64,000 bases of DNA from Chryseobacterium sp. JJR-5R (GCF_034047335.1 NZ_CP139137.1:930001-994000), one strand, 5' to 3'. Counted from the stretch's first letter, positions 18,090-27,681 are shown. Notes: generated from the sequence alone by a model not told the origin. A program made the numbers and translations.

Positions 18090-18695
18090 TTATCCCCTTG
18101 CTCTTTCAAGAAGCGTCATCATCAGTAAAGAAAGAATAACCAGGCTTTCATGTTCATCATCAATATCAATGAGCCTGTCCAGCTGGAACATCCTTCCGAA
18201 AAATGAAGGCATTTTTTTTAATTTAAAGTATTCCTTCCCGTCCATTCCTCTTACCGTATAAGCAGGATTAAGGAAATAGCCGGTAAACATACCTATAACA
18301 GGGATTTCACTCACCATTCCGTCCAGGAATTTGGTCCATGCATTGTCTTCTGTAATGGTGAACTTTGGTGCATCAGCAGCATCCAGAACGTCATACGTAG
18401 ATTTCCAGAAAGAACGCATCCCTTTTCTCGCCAGCCTGCCGAAATTCTTTGTATTGATGGCATCCTTGATAGAGTAGGACGCATTAAAATCAATCCACTG
18501 GTTGGCCTGGATCCTGAAAAGTTCTTTTGTCTTGCTTTCATCATTGAAAACAATAACATCTTCTTTTAATTTGAACATTTTCTGGCGGACATACGCTACA
18601 TAATTGCCGTTTTTATCCGTAATATTGAAATCACTGGCTAGTGTTGTGATTTTAAATTTAAAATCCAGCGGATAATTTAAATTGTTAAGTACCAT
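18090..18695 (-). CDS. LURP-one/scramblase-like fold protein
   Basis: A 201-aa protein with no signal peptide. Its pattern (FKFKITTLASDFNITDKNG, AYVRQKMFKLKEDV, FRIQANQWIDF, then a late YTVRGMDGKEYFKLKK) resembles the tubby-like fold of LURP-one-related proteins, which have a beta barrel around a central helix. No enzymatic motif is visible. The assignment is tentative. Possibly cotranscribed with the downstream lipoprotein gene (21-nt gap). Confidence 0.6.
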   Translation of the reverse strand: MVLNNLNYPLDFKFKITTLASDFNITDKNGNYVAYVRQKMFKLKEDVIVFNDESKTKELFRIQANQWIDFNASYSIKDAINTKNFGRLARKGMRSFWKSTYDVLDAADAPKFTITEDNAWTKFLDGMVSEIPVIGMFTGYFLNPAYTVRGMDGKEYFKLKKMPSFFGRMFQLDRLIDIDDEHESLVILSLLMMTLLERARG

Positions 18696-18894
18696 TAAGT
18701 TTATTTTTCAAGTTAATATTTAGTATTCAAAGATAACGGTTTTTTAACATTTATCCGTGACGGATGATGAATTATGAGGTTTGATCCGCGATAATGACTG
18801 CTGAAAATCCGGCAATGCAGATCTGCCCTTGAATTCAATTGCTGATCCGCTTAAAATTGACTGTTGAGTATTCATTATTTACAACTTTAATTAT

Positions 18895-18902
18895 TATTTT
18901 TG
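18895..18902 (+). promoter_or_regulatory. -7 element touching the recR start
   Basis: TATTTTTG matches TAnnTTTG and ends 4 nt before the recR ATG, so the start site would fall at or next to the ATG (leaderless mRNA). No clear -33 element. Confidence 0.4.
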
Positions 18903-18906
18903 CCTA

Positions 18907-19521
18907 ATGGATTACCCAAGTAAAGTGTTGGCAAAAGCGGTGGATGAAATTTCGGGGCTTCCCGGAATCGGCAGGAAAACAGCCCTTCGTTTAGCATTAC
19001 ATTTATTAAAGCAGCCCAATTCCAGAGCCATGAGCCTGGGAAATTCCCTGATCAGTCTGGTGAATGATATCAAATATTGTAAGGAGTGCCATAATTTTTC
19101 TGATTTCGAGGTCTGTGAGATCTGCAGCAATGAAAAAAGGAATGATGAAGTAATCTGTGTCGTAGAAGATGTCCGGGATGTAATCGCCATAGAGAATACC
19201 GGGAAATACAATGGCAAATACCTTATTTTAGGCGGCAAGATTTCCCCGATGGAAGGGGTGGGCCCCAACCAGCTGAATATCCCGAGCATTGAAAAAAAAC
19301 TGAACGGAGGAAGGGTGAAAGAGCTTATTTTTGCTTTAAGCGCTACGATGGAAGGGGATACAACCGCATATTACATATACAAGAGGTTTAAAAGCTTTAA
19401 GGTAAATTTTTCCAGCATTGCAAGAGGAATCTCCGTGGGAGACGAACTGGAATATGCAGATGAGATTTCTCTGGGAAGGTCTATTATGAACAGGCTGCCT
19501 TACAGTGAGGGAGGTTCCTGA
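18907..19521 (+). CDS. recR: Recombination mediator RecR
   Basis: RecR acts with RecO and RecF to load RecA at gapped DNA. The 204-aa protein has the helix-hairpin-helix segment LPGIGRKTALRLALHLL, a four-Cys zinc finger (CKECHNFSDFEVCEIC), a Toprim domain (VVEDVRDVIAIENTG ... GGKISPMEGVGPNQL), and a C-terminal Walker B-like tail (GDELEYADE). First gene of an apparent operon with two glycosyltransferase genes. Confidence 0.96.
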   Translation: MDYPSKVLAKAVDEISGLPGIGRKTALRLALHLLKQPNSRAMSLGNSLISLVNDIKYCKECHNFSDFEVCEICSNEKRNDEVICVVEDVRDVIAIENTGKYNGKYLILGGKISPMEGVGPNQLNIPSIEKKLNGGRVKELIFALSATMEGDTTAYYIYKRFKSFKVNFSSIARGISVGDELEYADEISLGRSIMNRLPYSEGGS

Positions 19522-19541
19522 TACGTTATTTATAAGTTTTG

Positions 19542-20336
19542 ATGATTTCCATAATTATTCCGGTATATAATGCAGAAAATACGATAGTAAATGCTTTGAA
19601 CTCAATTAAAGCGCAGACTGTCGGGCTGCAGGTATTCGAAGTGATTATAATCAATGACGGATCTACAGATTTAAGCAAAGAAATTATCGGAAATTTTATC
19701 AGGGAAAATCCGGAAATGGAGATCCGGTTTCTTGAACAGGAAAACGGAGGCGTATCCCGGGCCCGAAATGCAGGACTGAAAATTGCTGCGGGGAAATATA
19801 TTGCTTTTCTGGATGCGGACGATGAATGGCTGCCTCTGAAGACGGAAAGACAGCTGGCATATCTTGAAAACAAAGATTTTGCTGTAGATTTTCTGGCTAC
19901 ACGGAGAAATCATAACAGGATCCTCCTGCCTTACCGTGTGAAAAACCATCTTGCTGAAATCACATTTGGAAAATTACTGCTGAGAAATGAAGCCCAGCCT
20001 TCAACAGTGCTGTTCAAAAAGAAAATTATTGACAATACCGGTTATTTTAATGATGATCAGCGATATGCCGAAGATCTCAATTACTGGATGAAAGTCTCAA
20101 TACACAATAAAATGTATATACTTGATGAAAGCCTTTTGATAGCCGGTGGAGGAAAAAGAACCTTCGGCGTGTCCGGGCTTTCTGCAGATCTTCGCCTGAT
20201 GGAAAAAGGCTTCCAGAGGAATATTAAAGAAATGTATGCATTAAAGCATATCAGTTCGAAACAATATTTTCTTCTCAAATTTTTTTATAAAGCAAAATAC
20301 TTACTTTTGCTGGCAAGAACATGGTACTTTAGTTAA
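19542..20336 (+). CDS. GT-A glycosyltransferase, family 2
   Basis: A 264-aa enzyme that transfers a sugar from a nucleotide sugar. It has the GT2 opening ISIIIPVYNAENTI, IINDGSTD, the ENGGVSRARNAGL segment and the DXD-type metal motif FLDADDEW. Acceptor and sugar are unknown. The C-terminus (about 230-264) is basic and aromatic and may touch the membrane. The ATG at 19542 is used, although an in-frame TTG lies one codon upstream. It is 20 nt after recR and 29 nt before another GT2 gene. Confidence 0.9.
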   Translation: MISIIIPVYNAENTIVNALNSIKAQTVGLQVFEVIIINDGSTDLSKEIIGNFIRENPEMEIRFLEQENGGVSRARNAGLKIAAGKYIAFLDADDEWLPLKTERQLAYLENKDFAVDFLATRRNHNRILLPYRVKNHLAEITFGKLLLRNEAQPSTVLFKKKIIDNTGYFNDDQRYAEDLNYWMKVSIHNKMYILDESLLIAGGGKRTFGVSGLSADLRLMEKGFQRNIKEMYALKHISSKQYFLLKFFYKAKYLLLLARTWYFS

Positions 20337-20365
20337 AAAACACCTATTATAAAAACCGGAAATGA

Positions 20366-21199
20366 ATGAGGTTGTCTATCATTATTGTTAATTATAATGT
20401 CACCCAGTTGCTTAGATGCTGTCTTTTGTCAGTTCGGAAATATGTAGCAGATATTGAATATGAAGTAATTGTAATTGATAATGCTTCTACTGATTCCTCC
20501 TGGAAAGATTTGATTCCGGAATTTCCTGATGTTCATTTTACAGCATCTGAAACCAACGCGGGCTTTTCAAAAGCTAATAATAAAGCTATAAAAACTGCGA
20601 AAGGAGATTACCTTTTGATTTTAAACCCGGATACGGAATTTGAAGGATTTTATATGAAAGATATCTTGTATTTTGCAGATTCCCAACCTGATTTCGGGTG
20701 CCTGGGAGTAAGAATGCACGATGCGGAAGGAAACTTTCATCCGGAAAGCAAGCGTTCTGTACCGGATATGTTCAATTCATTTGAAAAGCTGTTCGTTAAT
20801 TTTAAAAAGAATAATGCAAAATCATATTACAGGGATGATATTGATGAAACGGCTGTAGATAAAGTAGAGATTGTTACAGGGGCTTTTTTACTGATCAAAA
20901 AAGCGGTTTATGATCAAGTCGGCGGCCTGGACGAAGCGTATTTTATGTACGGTGAAGATGTGGACCTCTGTTATACTTTGTTAAAAAACGGTTATACTAA
21001 TTTTTATTATGGCCAAGCTTCCATTCTTCATCATAAAGGGGAAAGCACGGTAAAGGATGAGATCTATCTGCAGAGATTTTACGGAGCCATGCAGATTTTT
21101 ATAAATAAATACTACAGGAAATCCCAGCCGCTGCAATACATGCTCCTGAAAGCCGGATTGAATCTCAGATATAAAATTGAGAAATCTAAGTTAAAGTAA
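20366..21199 (+). CDS. GT2 glycosyltransferase, rhamnosyltransferase-like
   Basis: A 277-aa family 2 glycosyltransferase. The pattern LSIIIVNYNVTQLL, VIDNASTDSS, NAGFSKANNKAI, LILNPDTE and the later GGLDEAYFMYGEDVDLCYTL is typical of WbbL-like enzymes that build surface polysaccharide. The donor sugar cannot be assigned. Last gene of the recR-GT2-GT2 run, closed by a strong hairpin. Confidence 0.9.
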   Translation: MRLSIIIVNYNVTQLLRCCLLSVRKYVADIEYEVIVIDNASTDSSWKDLIPEFPDVHFTASETNAGFSKANNKAIKTAKGDYLLILNPDTEFEGFYMKDILYFADSQPDFGCLGVRMHDAEGNFHPESKRSVPDMFNSFEKLFVNFKKNNAKSYYRDDIDETAVDKVEIVTGAFLLIKKAVYDQVGGLDEAYFMYGEDVDLCYTLLKNGYTNFYYGQASILHHKGESTVKDEIYLQRFYGAMQIFINKYYRKSQPLQYMLLKAGLNLRYKIEKSKLK

Positions 21200-21234
21200 A
21201 AGCAAAAGCAACTCAAATGAGTTGCTTTTGCTTT
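21199..21234. terminator. Bidirectional terminator between GT2 and secG
   Basis: A 17-bp perfect inverted repeat with a 2-nt loop, starting AAAGCAAAAG and ending CTTTTGCTTT. It overlaps the end of the GT2 stop codon region and lies 24 nt from the secG stop. Confidence 0.85.
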
Positions 21235-21257
21235 GGGTATGTAAAAATATTATTTGC

Positions 21258-21605
21258 TTATTTAATCGGTGCAGGAGTCTGGGCTGCCGGTGTAGTGGTA
21301 GAGGCCGGAGCTGCAGATTGTGTTGCCGGAGCTTCTTTCTTGGCCGGTACCGGAACGGGAGCTGCCGATGGCTTACCTGTAATTATTACGCTTAAAAGGA
21401 TAAGAACAATAATCACTGCTCCTAAAGTCCAGGTTGCTTTTTCCATAAAGTCGTTGGTTCTCTGTACCCCGAACTGTGCCGAAGAAGCACCTCCAAACGT
21501 ACTGGAAAGGCCTCCGCCTTTAGGGTTTTGAGCCATAACGATGATAACCAGTAAAATACTCGCGATCATTACAAGAACCATCAATAGTATAAATATAGAA
21601 TCCAT
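21258..21605 (-). CDS. secG: Preprotein translocase subunit SecG
   Basis: Small membrane subunit of the SecYEG channel. The 115-aa protein has two membrane segments (about 3-23 and 55-75) joined by the conserved QNPKGGGLSSTFGGASSAQFG loop region. A C-terminal tail of about 35 residues is rich in Ala, Pro and Thr, a common extension in this phylum. The ATG at 21605 (MDSIF) fits family length; the in-frame ATG at 21659 would overlap the promoter. Confidence 0.93.
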   Translation of the reverse strand: MDSIFILLMVLVMIASILLVIIVMAQNPKGGGLSSTFGGASSAQFGVQRTNDFMEKATWTLGAVIIVLILLSVIITGKPSAAPVPVPAKKEAPATQSAAPASTTTPAAQTPAPIK

Positions 21606-21629
21606 TAATTTGATATCTTTTAGAATGGG

Positions 21630-21660
21630 CAAATTTAATCTTTTTTTACCGAACAGCAAA
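21630..21660 (-). promoter_or_regulatory. secG promoter
   Basis: On the minus strand TTTG (21657-21660) is followed after exactly 19 nt by TAAATTTG (21630-21637), a full match to the Bacteroidota consensus. The leader would be about 20 nt. Confidence 0.75.
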
Positions 21661-21688
21661 AAAAGATCTCACCAAATATTGTTAAAAA

Positions 21689-21720
21689 GAAAAAGCGGCA
21701 ATTCATGTTGCCGCTTTTTC
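21689..21720 (-). terminator. Terminator of the M16 peptidase operon
   Basis: A 13-bp perfect stem (starting GAAAAAGCGG) with a 6-nt loop, followed on the minus strand by TTTTTAAC. It lies 22 nt past the stop at 21743. Confidence 0.85.
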
Positions 21721-21742
21721 AATAGAATATAATATAATAGTG

Positions 21743-23791
21743 TTATTTAAAATCAGTGTCTTTTGCCTGATTCACTTCATAAGATTTTACGTTCATTGTC
21801 ATATCCATTCCCATCTGGTTTACAGAAATGGTATACGGCATTTTAACTCCCGCTACATCCTTATAGTCAGAAAATACGGTAGGAACTGTTATTTCCTGTC
21901 CCTGCGGCGCCTTTACGGTTTTGGTTTCTCCTGTTTTCAATCCTGTTTTCACGCTGTAGTAGTAGGTGGTATTGCCTCCTTTTACCACATAAGAATCTTC
22001 TCCGCCTACTTTTTCAATGCCTGCTACTTTATAATCAGCAGATTTTGCAAAACCCAGTTCCTCGAAAAGCTCTGAATTTTTTTGTTTTTCAGCAATCTGT
22101 TCTGCTTTCATGGGAACTTTCTGTCCCATTTGTTCAGAATATCCTGTTTTCCCGTCGAATACCTGCTTCTGAACCACCTGTCCCATAGCAGTTACCGTAG
22201 TCAGTTCTTTTCCACCCTGTGCCTTCACCATTTTCAGGTCAATATTCTGGCCTTGCATGGTCATGGAAGCGGTCATCGAATAAGAAGAAATTTTATTAAG
22301 ATTTGCTTTTCCACCGATGGCATCAATGTATTTGTCTGCAATAGAAGCTACCGTTACATTGGCATCCATTTTTTTGGCTGACGGTTTTGCAACAGGATTG
22401 GCGTCTTTGTCGTAATATTTTACGGGGTAACCTAATTTTTCCAGTCCTTCAGAAATATCAGATGCTTTTCCGGCGATAAAAATTCTGCTTTGATTGGGCA
22501 GGATATTTGTTTTTACAGCGTTTGAAACATCAGCGGCCGTTACCTTATCGATAGACTTCAGGTAGTTTGTATAGAAATCAGCAGGAAGGTCCTGGACTTT
22601 CTGGTTCAGTGCAAATCTTGCGATGGTCTCAGGTTTTTCCAGAGACATGATGAAATTCCCTTTCAGCTTAGCCTTTGCATTTTCAAGCTCTTCAGGTTTT
22701 ACCGCTGAGATCGCATTAAGCTCATTGATGAACTCTTTTACTGCTTTATCCGTTACTTCATTTCTCACGCTTGCCGTGGCAGAAAACTGCGGGGAATATT
22801 TGCTTGCGCTCATATTGGAATAAGCCCCGTATGTAAATCCGTTTTTCTCACGAAGGTTCATAAAGAGCCTTGCTTCGCCACCTCCGCCAAGGATGTAGTT
22901 GGCAATGGTAGCAGGGAAATAGTCTGCATCTTTCATTTTCAGCGTGTTCAGGTTGTTTAATGAAACAACAGACTGCACAGCAGTAGGAACATCCACTACG
23001 TTAATTTCTGTTTTGCCGATATTTGCCGATGGTTCTAACGGCATAATCGGAGTATTTGCTTTTTTCCAGCCACTGAATGCTTTTTCAATCATAGGCTTTA
23101 CTTTATCAAATTTTACATCTCCTACTATTACCAGATACGCATTATCCGGAGCGTAATATTTTTTATAAGTGTTCTGTACATCAGCCAGTTGGATTTTGTT
23201 GATGGATTCAACCGTTTCAAATTCTCCTCTTGAAGTATTCTTCCCGTACATCAAAGCATTGGAAACCCTTGAAGCGATAGCCGATGCATTTTTTTCTTCA
23301 GATTTCAATCCTTCGATTGCCCTTTCCTTGGAATTCTGTATTTCCTCAGCAGAAAATTTAGGATTGATAATTGCATCCGCCATTAAGCTTAAAACCTGAG
23401 GGAAATATTTGGAAAGCGAGCTGGCAAAAGCACCGCCTGAAGAGAACCCAAGATTGGCTCCAAGGTAATCGACTTTTTTATTGAAGGCATCTTTGCTCAT
23501 GTTGGTGGTTCCGTTTTCGAACTGTTCAGCCATGATTTCGCTTACACCGGTCACGGTTCCTTCATTATACGGAGGCCTGTCCATAGAAAGGTTGGCGCTT
23601 ACCCTCGGCAGCTTGTTGTTTTCCACCACCATTACCGTAAGGCCGTTGCTCAGCTGGAAGGTTTTTGGCTTGGCAATGTTGATCGCAGGCGTTGGGCCCG
23701 GTTTCGGCATTGCATTAAGATCTATTTTTTGTGCTGAAACCATTCCTGCGAAGAAAAATGCTGCAGCTATATATGTTAATTGCTTTTTCAT
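21743..23791 (-). CDS. Secreted M16-type protein, inactive subunit with extra C-terminal domain
   Basis: A 682-aa exported protein (signal peptide ending FFAGMVSAQ). Residues about 40-450 match the M16 (pitrilysin/processing peptidase) fold, but the site of the HxxEH zinc motif reads SEIMAEQFENGT, so the zinc ligands are missing. It retains the glycine-rich loop region (ILGGGGEARLFMNLREKNGFTYGAYS). This is the pattern of the non-catalytic partner in M16 heterodimers. Residues about 480-682 are an added beta-rich domain resembling outer-membrane lipoprotein-sorting (LolA-like) proteins. The catalytic partner gene lies 50 nt upstream. Confidence 0.88.
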   Translation of the reverse strand: MKKQLTYIAAAFFFAGMVSAQKIDLNAMPKPGPTPAINIAKPKTFQLSNGLTVMVVENNKLPRVSANLSMDRPPYNEGTVTGVSEIMAEQFENGTTNMSKDAFNKKVDYLGANLGFSSGGAFASSLSKYFPQVLSLMADAIINPKFSAEEIQNSKERAIEGLKSEEKNASAIASRVSNALMYGKNTSRGEFETVESINKIQLADVQNTYKKYYAPDNAYLVIVGDVKFDKVKPMIEKAFSGWKKANTPIMPLEPSANIGKTEINVVDVPTAVQSVVSLNNLNTLKMKDADYFPATIANYILGGGGEARLFMNLREKNGFTYGAYSNMSASKYSPQFSATASVRNEVTDKAVKEFINELNAISAVKPEELENAKAKLKGNFIMSLEKPETIARFALNQKVQDLPADFYTNYLKSIDKVTAADVSNAVKTNILPNQSRIFIAGKASDISEGLEKLGYPVKYYDKDANPVAKPSAKKMDANVTVASIADKYIDAIGGKANLNKISSYSMTASMTMQGQNIDLKMVKAQGGKELTTVTAMGQVVQKQVFDGKTGYSEQMGQKVPMKAEQIAEKQKNSELFEELGFAKSADYKVAGIEKVGGEDSYVVKGGNTTYYYSVKTGLKTGETKTVKAPQGQEITVPTVFSDYKDVAGVKMPYTISVNQMGMDMTMNVKSYEVNQAKDTDFK

Positions 23792-23841
23792 TTGTAAAAA
23801 TTTAATTTTTAATAATCATTGAACTTAAAAGTCTCGGCTGA

Positions 23842-25155
23842 TTACTTTTTTTCAGGAACGTAGTTGATGATGATTCTTTGGTTGGAATTAAGATACTTTT
23901 TGGCTGCATTCTGAAGATCCTGTCTGGTGATGGATCTGTAGATGTCAATCTCTTTATTGATTAAATTGGTATTTCCCATCAGTACGTGGTTTGTTGCCAG
24001 TGAAGCGGCAATTCCCTGAATGCTGGAGTTGGCATTAACGAACTGATTTTCATACTGGTTTTGAAGCTTTTGGTAGTCTTCTTCAGAAATTAGATTTGTC
24101 TGAAGTTTCTTGATTTCAGCATCGATGTCAGCCTGAAGGGTTGCCTTGGACGTCTGTCCCATCGGGATCGCGAAGAAGGCGAAGATTCCGTAATCTTCAA
24201 GTCCCTGGTTAAATGCCTGCACCTGAAGCGCTTTTTTATCCTGGTCAACTAATTTTTTATATAAAACAGAAGATTTACCATTGCTTAAATAAGAAGAAAG
24301 CATATCCAGAATATACGCATCTTTCTCCTTGTTGCCCGGAGTTCGGTAAGCGAAAATATAAGCAGGAAGCTGGATGTTAGGATCTGTAGCCGTTACTTCT
24401 TTTTCCTGAGTAATAGGTGCGTCTTTCGGGAAGTTTTTAGAGGAAACGGTTCCTTTAGGGATGCCTCCGTAATAATCCTGGATCCATTTCTTCGTCTGTT
24501 CAGGCTTGATGTCTCCTGCAACCACCAGAGTAGCGTTGTTAGGAATATAATATTTTTTGTAAAATGCCTGGAACTCCTCTAATTTTGCAGAGTTCAGATC
24601 TTCCATAGAACCGATGGTAGGCCAGTTGTATGGGTGGTTGGTAAATAGATTTTTCTGAATGGTACTGAAAAGATTTCCGTAAGGCTGGTTGTCCATTCTC
24701 AGTCTTTTTTCCTCTTTTACAACTTCTCTTTGCGTATCCACACCAATCTGGTTAATAACTGCGTGACGCATTCTTTCGGCTTCCATCCAAAGTCCCAACT
24801 GCTCGTTGTTTGAAGGGAATGTTTCGTAGTAATACGTTCTGTCATTCGTGGTGTTGGCATTATTCTGTCCTCCGTTTGAAGAAACTATTTTAAACCAGTC
24901 ACCTCTTTTAATGTTAGGGGTTCCTTCAAACAAAAGGTGCTCAAAAAAGTGGGCAAAGCCTGTTCTTCCTTTTACTTCATCTTTTGCACCTACATGGTAC
25001 ATTACACCTGTGGTAACAACCGGTGCAGAATTATCCTGATGAAGAATTACGTGAAGCCCGTTCGGCAGGTCATATTCTTCGAATTTAATTTGTTGCGCAT
25101 TCAGAGCCATCCCGAAGAAAGCTGCGGCAGCAACAGAAAGAAGTCGCTTTTTCAT
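23842..25155 (-). CDS. Secreted M16 zinc metallopeptidase, catalytic subunit
   Basis: A 437-aa exported peptidase with signal peptide (to about residue 20). The inverted zinc motif HFFEH is at residues 69-73, with the further Glu region in REVVKEEKRLR. The family cleaves peptides and misfolded proteins inside a two-domain clamshell. It is first in an operon with the inactive M16 protein, and the two likely form one active clamshell (inference from known M16 pairs). A TAAATTTG element (minus strand, 25185-25192) sits 30 nt upstream. Confidence 0.93.
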   Translation of the reverse strand: MKKRLLSVAAAAFFGMALNAQQIKFEEYDLPNGLHVILHQDNSAPVVTTGVMYHVGAKDEVKGRTGFAHFFEHLLFEGTPNIKRGDWFKIVSSNGGQNNANTTNDRTYYYETFPSNNEQLGLWMEAERMRHAVINQIGVDTQREVVKEEKRLRMDNQPYGNLFSTIQKNLFTNHPYNWPTIGSMEDLNSAKLEEFQAFYKKYYIPNNATLVVAGDIKPEQTKKWIQDYYGGIPKGTVSSKNFPKDAPITQEKEVTATDPNIQLPAYIFAYRTPGNKEKDAYILDMLSSYLSNGKSSVLYKKLVDQDKKALQVQAFNQGLEDYGIFAFFAIPMGQTSKATLQADIDAEIKKLQTNLISEEDYQKLQNQYENQFVNANSSIQGIAASLATNHVLMGNTNLINKEIDIYRSITRQDLQNAAKKYLNSNQRIIINYVPEKK

Positions 25156-25328
25156 AAAGTAGAAATTGTTTTGTCAATTAGTTCCAAATTTACTTTAATT
25201 GTTACAATCTCCACTATAAATTTTTGGGCTGAATTTGTATATTTATCGAAAATACTTCAGATAGGGTACAGGAGGATTTCATTCTGTTCCGGATATGGAT
25301 TAATTTTACATCATAAAACAATTAAAGA

Positions 25329-27176
25329 ATGAAAAGCTTTTTACAGCAGAATGTCTCCCAGGATTCTCTTATTACCCTTTTTAGCCAGGCCCCTGTCGCC
25401 ATGTCTCTGTTGATAGGTGAGGATTTTACCATCCACAGTGCCAACCCGCAGATCCTGGAACTCTGGGGAAAGGACCATACGGTTATGGGAAAATCCCTGT
25501 TTGAAGTTCTTCCGGAAATACAGTCTCAGGGATTTGTGGAAATCCTTAACAATGTATACCGTAACGGAGAAATTTTTAACGGAAATAGATGGCCTGTTTT
25601 TTTAGAGAAATACGGCGTATCTCAAGAGCATTTTTTTAATTTTATTTATGCTCCGGTATACAATGATGACAGGGAAATTATCGGGGTAAGCATTGTGGCC
25701 ACTGAAATTACAGACCAGGTGATCTCAGAAAAAAAACTGAAAGACAGCGAACACCGTTTTGAATCGCTTATTAAAAAGTCAGATTACTCTATTGCCATTT
25801 ACCGTACAGAGGAGCTTTTTATAGAATTTGCCAATGAGCCCATGTTTAAAACCTGGGGCAAAGATGCTTCGGTAATCGGGATGAAACTTGAAGATGCGCT
25901 TCCCGAGCTTGAAGGGCAGCCGTTTATAGGGATTCTGAAAGATATTTTCAGAACCGGTGAGACCTATTCCGCAAAAGAAGACCAGGTGGAGCTGGTTGTA
26001 GACGGCATCTTACAGACCTTCTATTACAATTTTTCTTACAAGCCCCTTAAAAATCCGGACGGTGAAGTATATGCCATCCTTAATATGGCCGTAAATGTAA
26101 CGGATATCGTAATAGCTAGAAAAGAAGTACAGGAAAGCGAAAAGAAATTACGCGATCTGGCCGATTCGATGCCGCAGTTTGTATGGACATGTGACCATGA
26201 CGGGCAGATTACATACATGAACGAAAGCTGGTACAGATATACAGGTTCCAAACAAAATCAGGACCAGACCCAGCTGGTAAAAGCAATGATGAGGCCTGAA
26301 ACTGTTGAGAAAGTGGATAGGGTATGGGAAGAGTGCGTGCGTACATCCAGCCCTTTCGTAATGGAATATGAGCTTGAAGATCCCAAACAGAAAGGGAACT
26401 ACAGGTGGTTTCTGGGAAGGGCCGTCCCGAACTTCGGAGAAAACGGGGAAGTAAAGCAATGGACGGGAACTTTTACCGATATCAATGAAGTCAAGCAGCT
26501 GGAAACCCAGAAAGACAATTTTCTCGGTATTGCCAGCCATGAGCTTAAAACACCGCTTACCAGCCTTAAATTATACACCCAGTTTATCAAAACGAATCTG
26601 CAGAAAGCGGGAGACCATAAAAATGCGGAGGTTGTGAAAAGGATGGACGGCCAGATTGACCGCCTTACGGAACTGATCAATGAACTTCTGGATGTCACCA
26701 AAATCCATAAGGGACAGATCCAGCTCAATGAATCTTATTTTGATTTTGATAAGCTTGTGGATGAAGTGGTGGAAGAACAGCAGATGACCTCTAGGCATAA
26801 AATGATTGTAAGCAAAGCCAAGGTAGGCGAAGTTTTTGCAGACCGGCACCGGATTTCACAGGTGATGGCCAATCTTATCAGCAATGCCATAAAATACTCG
26901 CCTGATGCAGATGAGGTGCACATTTCCTCATCGTCAGAAGGAGACCGGGCCAGATTCTGCGTCCGTGATTTCGGGATTGGTATTCCGGCCGATAAACAGT
27001 CAAAAGTTTTCGATCAGTATTACAGGGTCAGCGAATCCAAAACCCACACATTTCCCGGTTTAGGACTTGGGCTTTATATTTCCTCTGAAATTATAAAAAG
27101 AGCCGGAGGGGAAATTTCCGTTTCTTCCGTTGAAGGAGAAGGGTCTGATTTTTGCTTCAGAATCCCAAAGAAATAA
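25329..27176 (+). CDS. Soluble PAS-domain histidine kinase
   Basis: A 615-aa cytoplasmic sensor kinase without membrane segments. Three PAS domains precede the kinase core: about 13-130, 140-260 and 265-390, the last ending in a PAC motif (YRWFLGRAVPN ... GTFTDINEVKQLE). HisKA has IASHELKTPL with His404. The ATPase domain shows NLISNAIKYSP, DFGIGIP and GLGLGLYISSEI. The next gene, 16 nt downstream, encodes a single-domain response regulator that is probably its phosphoryl acceptor. Confidence 0.93.
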   Translation: MKSFLQQNVSQDSLITLFSQAPVAMSLLIGEDFTIHSANPQILELWGKDHTVMGKSLFEVLPEIQSQGFVEILNNVYRNGEIFNGNRWPVFLEKYGVSQEHFFNFIYAPVYNDDREIIGVSIVATEITDQVISEKKLKDSEHRFESLIKKSDYSIAIYRTEELFIEFANEPMFKTWGKDASVIGMKLEDALPELEGQPFIGILKDIFRTGETYSAKEDQVELVVDGILQTFYYNFSYKPLKNPDGEVYAILNMAVNVTDIVIARKEVQESEKKLRDLADSMPQFVWTCDHDGQITYMNESWYRYTGSKQNQDQTQLVKAMMRPETVEKVDRVWEECVRTSSPFVMEYELEDPKQKGNYRWFLGRAVPNFGENGEVKQWTGTFTDINEVKQLETQKDNFLGIASHELKTPLTSLKLYTQFIKTNLQKAGDHKNAEVVKRMDGQIDRLTELINELLDVTKIHKGQIQLNESYFDFDKLVDEVVEEQQMTSRHKMIVSKAKVGEVFADRHRISQVMANLISNAIKYSPDADEVHISSSSEGDRARFCVRDFGIGIPADKQSKVFDQYYRVSESKTHTFPGLGLGLYISSEIIKRAGGEISVSSVEGEGSDFCFRIPKK

Positions 27177-27192
27177 AAATTAAAAAATTACC

Positions 27193-27561
27193 ATGTCCAG
27201 TTCTGCAAAAATAATGGTGGTAGATGACAGCCCTGCAATTGTTGACTCGATTGAAATGATGCTTGATTTTGAAGGATTTGAAGTTGATAAATTTTATAAA
27301 GGTTCAGAAATGTTCAATGCACTGGATCCTGACATGAAGCCCGACGTAATCTTAATGGACATGTGGCTGTCCGGTGAAGACGGCAGGGATTTTTGCAAAC
27401 TGATCAAAGCGGATGAGAAATTAAAAGATATTCCTGTGCTGATTATGTCTGCCAGCCGCGGTCTTGAACAATCCGCGCTGGATGCAGGAGCCAATGAATT
27501 TATTGCCAAGCCTTTTGATCTCGGGAACATGGTAGACCGGATCAGGTTTTATCTTAAATAA
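27193..27561 (+). CDS. Single-domain (CheY-like) response regulator
   Basis: A 122-aa receiver domain with no output domain. Acidic pocket Asp11/Asp12, phospho-acceptor Asp56 (ILMDMWLSG), conserved Ser near residue 85 (IMSASRG) and the late Lys-Pro (AKPF). Cotranscribed with the PAS kinase; it may relay phosphate or act by protein contact. Output partner unknown. Confidence 0.93.
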   Translation: MSSSAKIMVVDDSPAIVDSIEMMLDFEGFEVDKFYKGSEMFNALDPDMKPDVILMDMWLSGEDGRDFCKLIKADEKLKDIPVLIMSASRGLEQSALDAGANEFIAKPFDLGNMVDRIRFYLK

Positions 27562-27650
27562 ATATTTATTTAAAATATCTTTGCCTTTTTTCCTCATGAT
27601 CCTTTATGCCGGTAAAGGATTAATTTAACACTATTTACCTTCGTGCCGGA

Positions 27651-27681
27651 TTTGAATTCTCCATATAATACACTAATTTTG
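27651..27681 (+). promoter_or_regulatory. Promoter of the UvrD/PcrA helicase gene
   Basis: TTTG (27651-27654), 19 nt, then TAATTTTG (27674-27681): a full consensus match. The transcript would start about 18 nt before the ATG at 27705. Confidence 0.75.
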
